Shown here: piece by piece, positions 15,128 through 22,961 of the stretch | Position numbering within the stretch: the stretch's first letter is position 1 | How the letters are laid out: each line of letters opens with the position of its first letter | Assembly: GCA_900548195.1 (NCBI GenBank) | Contig: URJQ01000016.1 | Span: 1 to 30,365, forward strand | Direction: 5' to 3' | DNA: 30,365 bases | DNA from: an uncultured Prevotella sp. | GTDB taxonomy: Bacteria > Bacteroidota > Bacteroidia > Bacteroidales > Bacteroidaceae | The notes under the pieces: model-generated | Told to the model about the DNA's origin: nothing | The model's database searches: none | What the model saw: only the letters and a program-made list of their open reading frames with translations | Translations under genes and position numbers: made by a program

Positions 15128-18100
15128 TTATTTAGGTTGCTCAATAGCGAATGGAGGCTCAGACTGAGGAGCTTCGAAATTGAATTCCATGCTCTCTACG
15201 ATGAATGACTGTGGCGCAATGATAGATGTGCGTACCTCATTCATTATCGTATTGTCTATGATTTCCTCGCGTGATATGTCCGTGATGTGCATCATATCGC
15301 TCTTCTTTGCGAGAGGGATAGTCTTGCTACGCACGAGCGTTTCCTTACCAGTCTTCACGTCGAAACGGTAGAGAGTGAGGTTTCCACTATTGTTTGACTT
15401 CACGATAAATGCGTAATCGAGACCAGCTTTCTTTGCTTCATTAGCGAGGCGGTCGCGCATCTTGGCTGCAGGACGAGTCTTGCTGCCGTATATTCTCACG
15501 TTGCCAAACGCAGAACCTGTGGTGAGACCGCGGTTGAGTTCATCGGTGAAGCGCTCATTACCAGAAGGCTCCTCGCATGAAATGGCAGGAATACGACCTG
15601 TGAGGATGTGGCGAAGCATACCGTTTTGCACCATAGCGACCTGCTCAGGAGTACGTCCGTCAGCATCAGCGTCATAGTTGCCGATGAGCTTAATGCCGTT
15701 ATATTCCTTGAGATTGTTGCACTGCTCGATGTTTATCTTTGTGTCGATGATACGCTTTCCGAACATCATGCTGTTCTTTCCACTGCCATATTGCAGATTG
15801 CGGCTTGCCATGAGGATTGGTGATAGAATGCTATTGGCGAATGAACTGGATGAAGCTTCGTCCTCATACATGATTGGACCAGTGTAATATTCTGTCAATA
15901 CCTCAGCGTTAGCCTCCTCTGTGAGGCGTGTGGCAAACTTGCGCAGGTCGCTTATCATCTTGTCTGCGTCAGGCAGTGGCGCATTGATGTCGATGTCATA
16001 TTCCCATTTGTCCTGGATTACCGAACCGTCAGCAGCCTTTACGCTGGCAGTAGCGAGAAGCATAGTGTAGCCGATAGGCTGGCGCACACGAATGCCTTCA
16101 GATGTAAGGCGGTAAGCATCACCGGCAAGAGTGCTGATTGCCACGTTGGAGTTATAGAGCTTAGGGAAGTCGCAGAATACGGCACTCAGTTTGTCTGCCA
16201 TAGCCTGTATCTCCTTATTATTATACTCTTTGTCGAGCACAGTAGGAGCAATGTATTCCTTGGCAGGAGCAGAGAATGTCTCAGCGATGAGGGCTTCCTT
16301 GGCAGAGAGTGGGCGCTGGGTCAGATAGTTCTGCTTGCTTGCAAGGGTATTGATGGCATATTTATACATATTGTCGGAAGCCAACCACAGTTGACGGCGA
16401 ATTTCGTCGTAGTTTACTTCGTTAGACAATTTCATAGGAACTACCGAACCATATCCACTGTTGAGCATTTTGTCGCCCAAAGTGATGTTTGCTGCGCCTA
16501 CAGTGCTTATCGGTCTGTCGCTCTGCCACAGGGTGCCTCCGAGAGAAGAGACGATGGTGGACTGCTTGATGCGTGCGATGCGGTAGTCCACAAGGTAAGG
16601 TGCAGGCATATCCGCGAATGTCATTGTCTGCGAACGCTTCATCTCATTCTCCATTGCCTTGAAGATGGTGGCTTCGTCCAGTTGGATTGTTGATTGGTTG
16701 TTTTGTTGTTTTGTTGTTTTGTTGTCTGGCTGTCCAGTCGTGGATTGCTGTTCAGGCTGTGGCAATACGTATGGCACCTGGCGCTGGGCCTTGGATCTCT
16801 GGGTCTCTACCTGTGACACGAAAATCATAGGAGAGGTAGCAGTTACAGGCACCCATCCTGACTCTGCACCGCATTCACCGGTGAAAGTGGAAGGCGTGTC
16901 GCCAGCAGCTGCGATGTTGCTGAACATGGAGAGCGGCGTGCCGATGAGATCGACGCCACGCACCAGCTGGTCTTCCCTGCCGTCAACGAATACTCTATAG
17001 ACCTCGATAGGGGAGACATTGAATGAGTTGAGGCTGTTGCCTTCACCGGTAAGGGTGTAACCGCTGGTCACGGTGCGGAAGTAATAACCGAATTCCTTGC
17101 CCTGACGCTTGGCTTCGTCGATGAGCATCTTGCGCAGCTGGGCCTCGGTGTAAGGCTTCGTTGTCTCCACGATGAGGTTTGACTGACGGCTTACAGGGTC
17201 GTTGCCACCACGAGTACGGCCGTGACCATTACTCTGTGGGAAACCGTCGATAGGCACACGGCTCATGAGGAAATTCTTCAAAACTCCGTTTACCACATTA
17301 TCCACTCGTCTTGCCTTTACGCCTTCGTCGTCATAAGCGTAGTGTCCGTTGAGGATGGTGCCGGCATAAGTAGATAGGGTAGGGTCACAATATACATTGA
17401 AACTCTCAGGGAGCACGCGCTCATTGACCTTTTTCTTGAATGTTTCACCACCAGTCTTCAGACGGTGACCTTCCAGTCGGTGACCGAATATCTCATGGAA
17501 GAATACACCACTGGCAGGGCCTGACAGAATAGCAGGACCAGTATAAGGATCTACGATAGGAGCATTAGCAAGGGCATGCAAGCGCTTAGTCATGTCGCGT
17601 GCTGTGGCTATAAGTATATTAAGGTCAGGTAATTGGTCGTCGGTATAGCCGAAGAAATCCTGGAAGAGAGGACATGACATACCATCGACAGCCTTAATGG
17701 AAGCACTGAGCATCACGCGCACGGTCTGACGATTTTGCACAGTCACCGTACCTTCAGAGTTGACAAACCATGTACGGATGATAGTGAAGGTGATAGTAGC
17801 GTTTCCGCTTTCCAGTTTACCGTCCTCCTTGAACACCTTACTGACAGCATTCAGTTTCTCAGCCCATCCCTTTTTATCCACATTATATGCAGAAGCAGGG
17901 AGTTCCTGCTGATAATATTTCTCCACCGGAGCAGCAGAGAAGCAAGGTGCTTTGTCCTCATTTTCGGCAGACGTCATACTACGGCTCTTGGCATTGTTGT
18001 AGTTGGTCTGTGCGATGCGGAAGCGCTTGAGGGTCTCCTGCCAGATAGCCTCGCGAATGGCTTGCAATGGTTTGCCATTGAGAGGCACGTTGACACCGCG

Positions 18101-18436
18101 AGCATTGCGTCCGTTAGGATCGCTGGTGCCTTGGTTTACGTATTTGAAATTGTCAAATTCCATGCTTCCGAGTCGCACTTGTGGTGTTACAGTGCGCTCA
18201 TGTTGCTCGTTGATGCTTGATACGCCGAAGTCACTTGTGATATTTACCACGAACTCATCAGCCATTCGGAGGCTCATGAAATAAGCACCTGCAGGTTGCT
18301 GGTTTTTCAACTGTGAGAAATTGTACTGCAATTCTTTTTGCAATCCCCCCACCATCGGATCTGTCTCAATGCTTTGTGCCATTACTGCAATATGCAGGAA
18401 GAGCATTAAGAAAGGTAAAAGACTTTTTTTGGTCAT
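15128..18436 (-). CDS. Exported TldD metallopeptidase fused to a second, zinc-less TldD/TldE-like half
   Basis: 1102 residues from the ATG at 18436, chosen because MTKKSLLPFLMLFLHIAVMAQ is a good signal peptide; an upstream ATG at 18499 would bury it. Positions below count from 18499. The first half (to about 575) is TldD-like with HEIFGH (H335, E336, H340), followed by RLEGH and GECGAESG (C543), the probable third zinc ligand. A Q/N/T-rich linker spans about 579-608. The second half (about 608-1123) has the same fold pattern, but the zinc-motif region reads GPIMYEDEASSSSFANS without HExxxH. E. coli TldD and TldE form a heterodimer in which only TldD binds zinc. Here both roles appear in one chain. 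The signal peptide implies periplasmic proteolysis of an unknown peptide substrate. It has a promoter of its own. Confidence 0.88.
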   Translation of the reverse strand: MTKKSLLPFLMLFLHIAVMAQSIETDPMVGGLQKELQYNFSQLKNQQPAGAYFMSLRMADEFVVNITSDFGVSSINEQHERTVTPQVRLGSMEFDNFKYVNQGTSDPNGRNARGVNVPLNGKPLQAIREAIWQETLKRFRIAQTNYNNAKSRSMTSAENEDKAPCFSAAPVEKYYQQELPASAYNVDKKGWAEKLNAVSKVFKEDGKLESGNATITFTIIRTWFVNSEGTVTVQNRQTVRVMLSASIKAVDGMSCPLFQDFFGYTDDQLPDLNILIATARDMTKRLHALANAPIVDPYTGPAILSGPASGVFFHEIFGHRLEGHRLKTGGETFKKKVNERVLPESFNVYCDPTLSTYAGTILNGHYAYDDEGVKARRVDNVVNGVLKNFLMSRVPIDGFPQSNGHGRTRGGNDPVSRQSNLIVETTKPYTEAQLRKMLIDEAKRQGKEFGYYFRTVTSGYTLTGEGNSLNSFNVSPIEVYRVFVDGREDQLVRGVDLIGTPLSMFSNIAAAGDTPSTFTGECGAESGWVPVTATSPMIFVSQVETQRSKAQRQVPYVLPQPEQQSTTGQPDNKTTKQQNNQSTIQLDEATIFKAMENEMKRSQTMTFADMPAPYLVDYRIARIKQSTIVSSLGGTLWQSDRPISTVGAANITLGDKMLNSGYGSVVPMKLSNEVNYDEIRRQLWLASDNMYKYAINTLASKQNYLTQRPLSAKEALIAETFSAPAKEYIAPTVLDKEYNNKEIQAMADKLSAVFCDFPKLYNSNVAISTLAGDAYRLTSEGIRVRQPIGYTMLLATASVKAADGSVIQDKWEYDIDINAPLPDADKMISDLRKFATRLTEEANAEVLTEYYTGPIMYEDEASSSSFANSILSPILMASRNLQYGSGKNSMMFGKRIIDTKINIEQCNNLKEYNGIKLIGNYDADADGRTPEQVAMVQNGMLRHILTGRIPAISCEEPSGNERFTDELNRGLTTGSAFGNVRIYGSKTRPAAKMRDRLANEAKKAGLDYAFIVKSNNSGNLTLYRFDVKTGKETLVRSKTIPLAKKSDMMHITDISREEIIDNTIMNEVRTSIIAPQSFIVESMEFNFEAPQSEPPFAIEQPK

Positions 18437-18467
18437 AGAGTTTTTTATGTTTGTTTGTATTTGGGGA

Positions 18468-18475
18468 CAAAGATA
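18468..18475 (-). promoter_or_regulatory. Bacteroidetes-type promoter, -7 box TATCTTTG
   Basis: The minus strand reads TATCTTTG, exact to TAnnTTTG, 32 bp before the signal-peptide ATG of the TldD-fusion gene. A TTG about 21 bp further upstream (in ACATTGCTA) could be the -33 element. It supports the start at 18436 rather than 18499, which lies upstream of this box. Confidence 0.65.
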
Positions 18476-18545
18476 CACATTTTTATATAAATATAGCAAT
18501 GTTTTGTAGATTTTTATGTAGTTTATAGGTTATATTGTTTGGTGA

Positions 18546-19583
18546 TTAGGCCTTTGTGTCGTTTAGTGGTATTCCTTTTGATCGTTTCGGTGCATGATAA
18601 GTGTTTTTTCCATATTTCTTTCCTATTGTAAAAGGAAAGTATCTGTAGATGATCCATGTAAAGAAGGTAGTCATAACATATACGATGAGTAATGCTACCA
18701 TCACGTATAGATAGTTGCCATTATAACTTAGGCCTATTTTATCTAATACTTTACTTGTAATGAGTGGCACACCTCCACATAGAAAATAGTAAACTAATGA
18801 GTGGGAACCTGTCCATTCCAGCCATTTGCAAGGGGGAAGTCTTTTAGAAATTTGTACCATCATTAAACTACATATTAGTATATCCAGTAAGAATACCGGA
18901 TAGTTGTTGATGGATATCGGACATACCAGCATATTGACATCATTCGCTTTTTCGTAAATTTTGATGCAGATAAGAAGGATACTCAATAATGATGTATATG
19001 ATATGCGATTGATGACTTGTGTAGCTTTTTCATATTTATGATAAGTATATCCTATCCAGATAAATAGCAAAGCTTGCAGACTGTTGTCTATTTGCCATGG
19101 ATAAGGTTGATTTCCTTGGGATAAGTAGATGGATATGCTAAACCCTAACATGGAAACAATGAATAACGCCATATCTTTTCCACGAGTTATCCATATTGAT
19201 GTAGCAAAAATCACCTCAGCTATGCAAAGGGATGCAATGAACCATGAAGCCTGCCCGAGAATTATTTGCTCCAGAATATTCATGAAGTTGATTTCGTTGC
19301 CGTGTAGTAGGTTCTTAGGAAACAAGATGAGAGTAGAAAAGATGAAATAGGGGAGCAATAATGTTTGAGTGATAGATTTCATTTTGTTTCTGAAATCAAA
19401 GCCTGTTTCCTTATACATAAGGTAACCTGATAGCATAAAGAAAATGGTGAGCGCATTTACTACATAGACATTGTAATCAATGATGTTAATGCCTGTGTAG
19501 TAAATTTCTGTATAATCAAGGAGAATTGCAATCATGCAAATGCCTCGTAGTAAATCTATCCAATGTTTTCTTTGTCGAATCAT
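18546..19583 (-). CDS. Acyltransferase-3 family membrane protein with altered active-site residue
   Basis: 345 residues, about ten hydrophobic segments. The start HWIDLLRGICMIAILLDYTEIYYTG (cited: residues 7-31) is the acyltransferase-3 (OafA/WecH-like) signature, and ALTIFFMLSGYLMYKE is the second conserved segment. These inner-membrane enzymes move acyl groups onto sugars or lipids. The family needs an R-x10-H pair. Here R13 is followed at position 24 by Tyr (codon TAT), where related Bacteroidales proteins usually have His. One C-to-T change would explain it, so the enzyme may be inactive or altered. It is AT-rich relative to its neighbours, with no operon partner, and ends 36 bp before the repeat-free AT-rich leader of the TldD-fusion gene. 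Recent acquisition is possible. Confidence 0.85.
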   Translation of the reverse strand: MIRQRKHWIDLLRGICMIAILLDYTEIYYTGINIIDYNVYVVNALTIFFMLSGYLMYKETGFDFRNKMKSITQTLLLPYFIFSTLILFPKNLLHGNEINFMNILEQIILGQASWFIASLCIAEVIFATSIWITRGKDMALFIVSMLGFSISIYLSQGNQPYPWQIDNSLQALLFIWIGYTYHKYEKATQVINRISYTSLLSILLICIKIYEKANDVNMLVCPISINNYPVFLLDILICSLMMVQISKRLPPCKWLEWTGSHSLVYYFLCGGVPLITSKVLDKIGLSYNGNYLYVMVALLIVYVMTTFFTWIIYRYFPFTIGKKYGKNTYHAPKRSKGIPLNDTKA

Positions 19584-19654
19584 GAATGCTCTTTTCCTGA
19601 TATGATTTAATGATATAATCTTATAAAGAGTCTTTGCTTATAAAATATCTAATT

Positions 19655-19855
19655 CTACATATTAAAGAAAATGCTTGGTTTATTGCCTGTAAGCCTTGCT
19701 TTTATCACTGAACTGAGAATTGCAAGAGTCAATGAAGCTTTTGAATATTTATGCTTAGAATATTGGAAAATTTGACTTGAAGTCTGCATTCCCAGTGTAG
19801 CTGTTTGTGAAACATTAATAGTCGTTAATGCTAAAATGACGAAATGGCGAAACAA
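19655..19855 (-). other. Unassigned 66-codon frame in the trkH-acyltransferase gap
   Basis: The 295-bp gap 19584-19878 has no repeat or terminator that I can see. Its only notable content is this minus-strand frame (MFRHFVILALTTINVS... ending PSIFFNM), rich in Ser/Thr and basic residues. No family was recognised and it could be a decayed gene fragment or chance. It begins 24 bp after the trkH stop. Confidence 0.2.
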
Positions 19856-19878
19856 AAAGACCGCAAAACGACCACATT

Positions 19879-21333
19879 TTACCTGTCTTTCCAGAAAGCT
19901 GGGGTGAAGATGATGAGGACAGAGAATATCTCAAGACGTCCCATCAGCATGAGGAATGAGCATATCCATTTGGCAAAGTCAGGCAGATGATTCCATGACA
20001 TGGTAGGACCAATCTCCAATCCGAGCGTAGGGCCTACGTTGCTGAGCGTGGAGAGAGTGATGGTGATGGCGTTGGTATTGTCCACACCCGCTGCTATCAT
20101 GCAGAATGCACAAACTATGCACATGATACAGTAGATGGTGAGGAATGCGAGAAGCGTGACGCGCTTATCGATAGGCACATTGTTTTCACCGATTCTGAGG
20201 GGCAATACGGCACGTGGATGGAGCATCTGACGAAACTCATTGCGCACTATCTTGAGCAGCATGACGCAACGGATGGACTTGAAACCACCGCTGGTGCTGC
20301 CGGCACAGCCTCCCATAAACATACAGACTGCCAGCACTACCCACGTGACATGAGGCCACTTACCGGCATCATCATTGAAGAGTCCGGTGGTGGTGATGAA
20401 TGACACCACCTGATAGATGGCGCAACGGAAGGCACGTTCGTAGGCATAATGATTGTTGAGCACGAGTTCAAACATGATGAACACCGTGAAGATTGCAATG
20501 ACTATTACATAAAACTTAACCTCAGGATTACGAAACAGATTGCCCACTTTTCCCCTTATCACGGCATTGTAGAGCAGAATGAAATTAACTCCGGAGATAA
20601 AGCAGAAGAAAGTGCTGCAATACTCCATTGCTGGGGAATGATAGAATTCTATACTTGCATTATGGGTGGAGAAGCCACCAGTGGCAAGTGTGGTCATGGC
20701 ATGGTTGACACTATCGAAGATATTCATGCCGAGAACATAGAAAGTGCCTGCACATACTATCGTGATAACGAGGAAGATGGTCCAGATGCTCTTTGCCGAA
20801 CTGCTCAGACGGGGGTGCAACTTGGTCTTGATAGGACCTGTGGCTTCGGCAGAGAATACTTTCACCGAACCGCCTACCATTGACGGGAGAATGGCGATGG
20901 TGAAGAATACGATACCCAAACCGCCTATCCATTGCGACAGGCTGCGCCAGAACAATATGCCATGAGGCAGACATTCCACGTCGTCGATGATGGTACATCC
21001 CGTGGTGGTGAAGCCCGACATGGACTCAAAGTAGGCATTGGTGAAGTCGGTGATGTAGCCGCCCACCATAAATGGCAGCGCACCGAAGAGGCTGAAGATA
21101 CTCCATGCGAGGGTGACTACGAGGAAAGACTCGCGGCGACCAAGGGAGTTGTCAGCGTTGCGACCGATACATCTCATGGTGAAACCAGTCGCTTGTGTCA
21201 GTAATATTGATATGAGGAAGGCAAACAAGTCATCCTCATGATACCATACGGAGATGCCGAGACATAGTATCATGAACAGAGACTCAAGGAAAAGCAGTGA
21301 GCCTATGATCTTACATATCAGTTTGAAATTCAT
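19879..21333 (-). CDS. trkH: TrkH-type potassium uptake protein
   Basis: 484 residues from the ATG at 21333 (MNFKLICKIIGSLLFLES). An upstream alternative at 21381 would run through the hairpin repeat and is rejected. It is the K+-translocating membrane subunit. The four pore-loop repeats are visible: SGFTTTGCT, TTLATGGFS, FITTTGLFN and LSNVGPTLG, each with the filter glycine. Other TrkH marks are WIGGLGIVFFTIAILP and GGCAGSTSGGFKSIR. It sits downstream of trkA, its cytoplasmic regulator, separated by 146 bp of hairpin repeats, and the whole follows dxs. This gene order is common in Bacteroidales. Confidence 0.94.
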   Translation of the reverse strand: MNFKLICKIIGSLLFLESLFMILCLGISVWYHEDDLFAFLISILLTQATGFTMRCIGRNADNSLGRRESFLVVTLAWSIFSLFGALPFMVGGYITDFTNAYFESMSGFTTTGCTIIDDVECLPHGILFWRSLSQWIGGLGIVFFTIAILPSMVGGSVKVFSAEATGPIKTKLHPRLSSSAKSIWTIFLVITIVCAGTFYVLGMNIFDSVNHAMTTLATGGFSTHNASIEFYHSPAMEYCSTFFCFISGVNFILLYNAVIRGKVGNLFRNPEVKFYVIVIAIFTVFIMFELVLNNHYAYERAFRCAIYQVVSFITTTGLFNDDAGKWPHVTWVVLAVCMFMGGCAGSTSGGFKSIRCVMLLKIVRNEFRQMLHPRAVLPLRIGENNVPIDKRVTLLAFLTIYCIMCIVCAFCMIAAGVDNTNAITITLSTLSNVGPTLGLEIGPTMSWNHLPDFAKWICSFLMLMGRLEIFSVLIIFTPAFWKDR

Positions 21334-21358
21334 TTCTTTATGAGAATTAAAATGTAAA

Positions 21359-21478
21359 CCAGCCGATAACGCGGCTGGCACAGTAGCGGACAGAGTGGGG
21401 ACCGGTGTTAAAGGCGGCTGGCACAGTGGCGGACATGGTGGAACCCTATGCTAAAAGCGGCTGGCACAGTGACCTTTG
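21359..21478. repeat. 43-bp hairpin repeat, three tandem units (locus 3)
   Basis: GCGGCTGG-CACAGTGGCGG recurs at 21371, 21414 and 21457, an exact 43-bp period. Only the first unit keeps a full hairpin: CCAGCCG-ATAACG-CGGCTGG at 21359-21378. The left arms of units 2 and 3 have decayed. It fills the trkA-trkH gap, so it may affect the ratio of the two products. Confidence 0.85.
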
Positions 21479-21479
21479 C

Positions 21480-22826
21480 TTATACAAAGAATTTCTCTAT
21501 TCGCTTCATGTCGGCGTTGTGACAGAATACTACGACGATGTCGCCAGGCTCTATCTGCGTGCCACCGGAGATGAGCATTCCTTCACCATTGCGCACAAGA
21601 CCACCGAAAGTCATGCCATAAGGCAGACCAAGCTCATAGACCTTCTTGCGAGTGACCTTCGAGCCATGCTGTGCCACGAACTCGGCAATGTCGGCATTGG
21701 CAGCCATAAGGAATCTGACATTGCTCACGTCAGCGTTAAGGAGCATCTCATAGATGTGGCTTGCGGCGATTGCCTTCTTGTTGATGATAGTACCAATGTC
21801 GAGGCTTTCAGCCATATCCACATAGTCGAGGTTTTCCACGAGGGCAACAGTCTTGCGCACACCCATTCTCTTGGCAGTGAGGCAGGCAAGGATATTAGCC
21901 TCCGCATTATCTGTTACGGCAACGAAAGCCTGAGTATTCTTGATGCCTTCCTCCACCAGAAGTGAGACATCACGTCCGTCGCCATTGATTATCATGATGC
22001 GGTCAGCGTCTGTGAGCAGGTCATTCAGTCGCTCGCAGCGCTGTGCGTCCCTCTCGATTATCTTCAGTTTGATATATTCTGGCAGAGTGACAGCGGTACG
22101 AACAGCAATTTTTCCTCCTCCCATCATCATCACATTCTTGACGTCGGCATAGTTTTCCTTACCCACAATCTTGCGGATATGCGGGATAAAGTTACGCTTT
22201 GTCATGAAGAATGCAATGTCATGCAGTTTCAATTCATCGTTACCGCCAGGGATGATGGTCTCGTTTCCGCGCTTGATAGCCACGATATGATAAGGGTCTT
22301 CCGGTCCGCAAAGTTCCTTGAGAGGCTGATTGAGGATAGTGGCAGACTCGCGTAGCTTAATGCCGAGCATGACGAGGGCGCCATTATGCACGTCCCATCT
22401 CTGTCTTACCCATGACATCTTCAAGCCATTGATAATGTCTTTGGCACCGAGAAGTTCGGGATAGATGATGGAGTCAATGCCGATGCGGTGGAGATATTCA
22501 GCATTAGCAGTGTCGGCAAACTCATAGTCTTCCACCTTAGCTACAGTGCGTTTAGCGCCGAGAGCCTTGGCAAGAGAACAGGAACTGAGGTTGACATGCT
22601 GGTCGCCAGTCACAGCGATAAAAAGATTGCAACGCTGCACTCCAGCTGTCTGCATCGCCTTGATGCTGCCAGGAGAGTCGTGAAGCGTCAGCACATCATA
22701 GTTTGCGCTGATATTGTCGAGGCAATCCTCGTCATCATCGATGAGAGTGATGTCCTCATTGTTTCTTGAAAGAAGCTTTGCCAGGTAAGTACCTATTACT
22801 CTTGCTCCTGCTATTACTATTTTCAT
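21480..22826 (-). CDS. trkA: TrkA potassium-uptake regulator (two RCK repeats)
   Basis: 448 residues, cytoplasmic, built as TrkA-N/TrkA-C twice: first Rossmann half at about 1-135 (MKIVIAGA... LIDDDEDCLDNI), TrkA-C at about 140-220, second Rossmann at about 228-350 (MMMGGGKIAVRTA, IIERDAQRC, INGDGRDVSLL), last TrkA-C ending at 448. It binds NAD(H) and nucleotides and gates TrkH. The first Rossmann loop reads GARVIG where the classic motif is GxGxxG. Bacteroidales homologues also tend to lack the middle glycine (GAYAxG type), so this is likely lineage variation. It is cotranscribed with dxs and trkH. Confidence 0.93.
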   Translation of the reverse strand: MKIVIAGARVIGTYLAKLLSRNNEDITLIDDDEDCLDNISANYDVLTLHDSPGSIKAMQTAGVQRCNLFIAVTGDQHVNLSSCSLAKALGAKRTVAKVEDYEFADTANAEYLHRIGIDSIIYPELLGAKDIINGLKMSWVRQRWDVHNGALVMLGIKLRESATILNQPLKELCGPEDPYHIVAIKRGNETIIPGGNDELKLHDIAFFMTKRNFIPHIRKIVGKENYADVKNVMMMGGGKIAVRTAVTLPEYIKLKIIERDAQRCERLNDLLTDADRIMIINGDGRDVSLLVEEGIKNTQAFVAVTDNAEANILACLTAKRMGVRKTVALVENLDYVDMAESLDIGTIINKKAIAASHIYEMLLNADVSNVRFLMAANADIAEFVAQHGSKVTRKKVYELGLPYGMTFGGLVRNGEGMLISGGTQIEPGDIVVVFCHNADMKRIEKFFV

Positions 22827-22846
22827 TTGTTATTTATTTGTTTGTA

Positions 22847-22879
22847 GCCTCCCTCTAATTCCCCTGGTGGAGGAAAGGG
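22847..22879. repeat. C-rich intergenic element, copy 3
   Basis: GCCTCCCTCTAATTCCCC followed by GGTGGAGGAAAGGG, giving a weak CCTCC/GGAGG hairpin. It resembles the elements at 3391, 12311 and 30335. It lies in the dxs-trkA gap (22827-22961), which holds nothing else that I can name. Confidence 0.5.
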
Positions 22880-22961
22880 TAGGGATTGCCATCTTGAGGC
22901 TCAAGGCTAATAAGTTAACCCTTCATCCCACATGGAGGATAAAAGGTGGCTCTAAAATACT

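Noticed and set aside
21371..21478. CRISPR array
   Set aside because: Spaced repeats have a 43-bp period, but the 'spacers' are decayed versions of the same unit and there are only three units and no cas genes.
22791..22826. TrkA inactivated by GARVIG in place of GxGxxG
   Set aside because: Bacteroidales TrkA proteins often lack the middle glycine here, and the rest of the protein is intact, so lineage variation is more likely.
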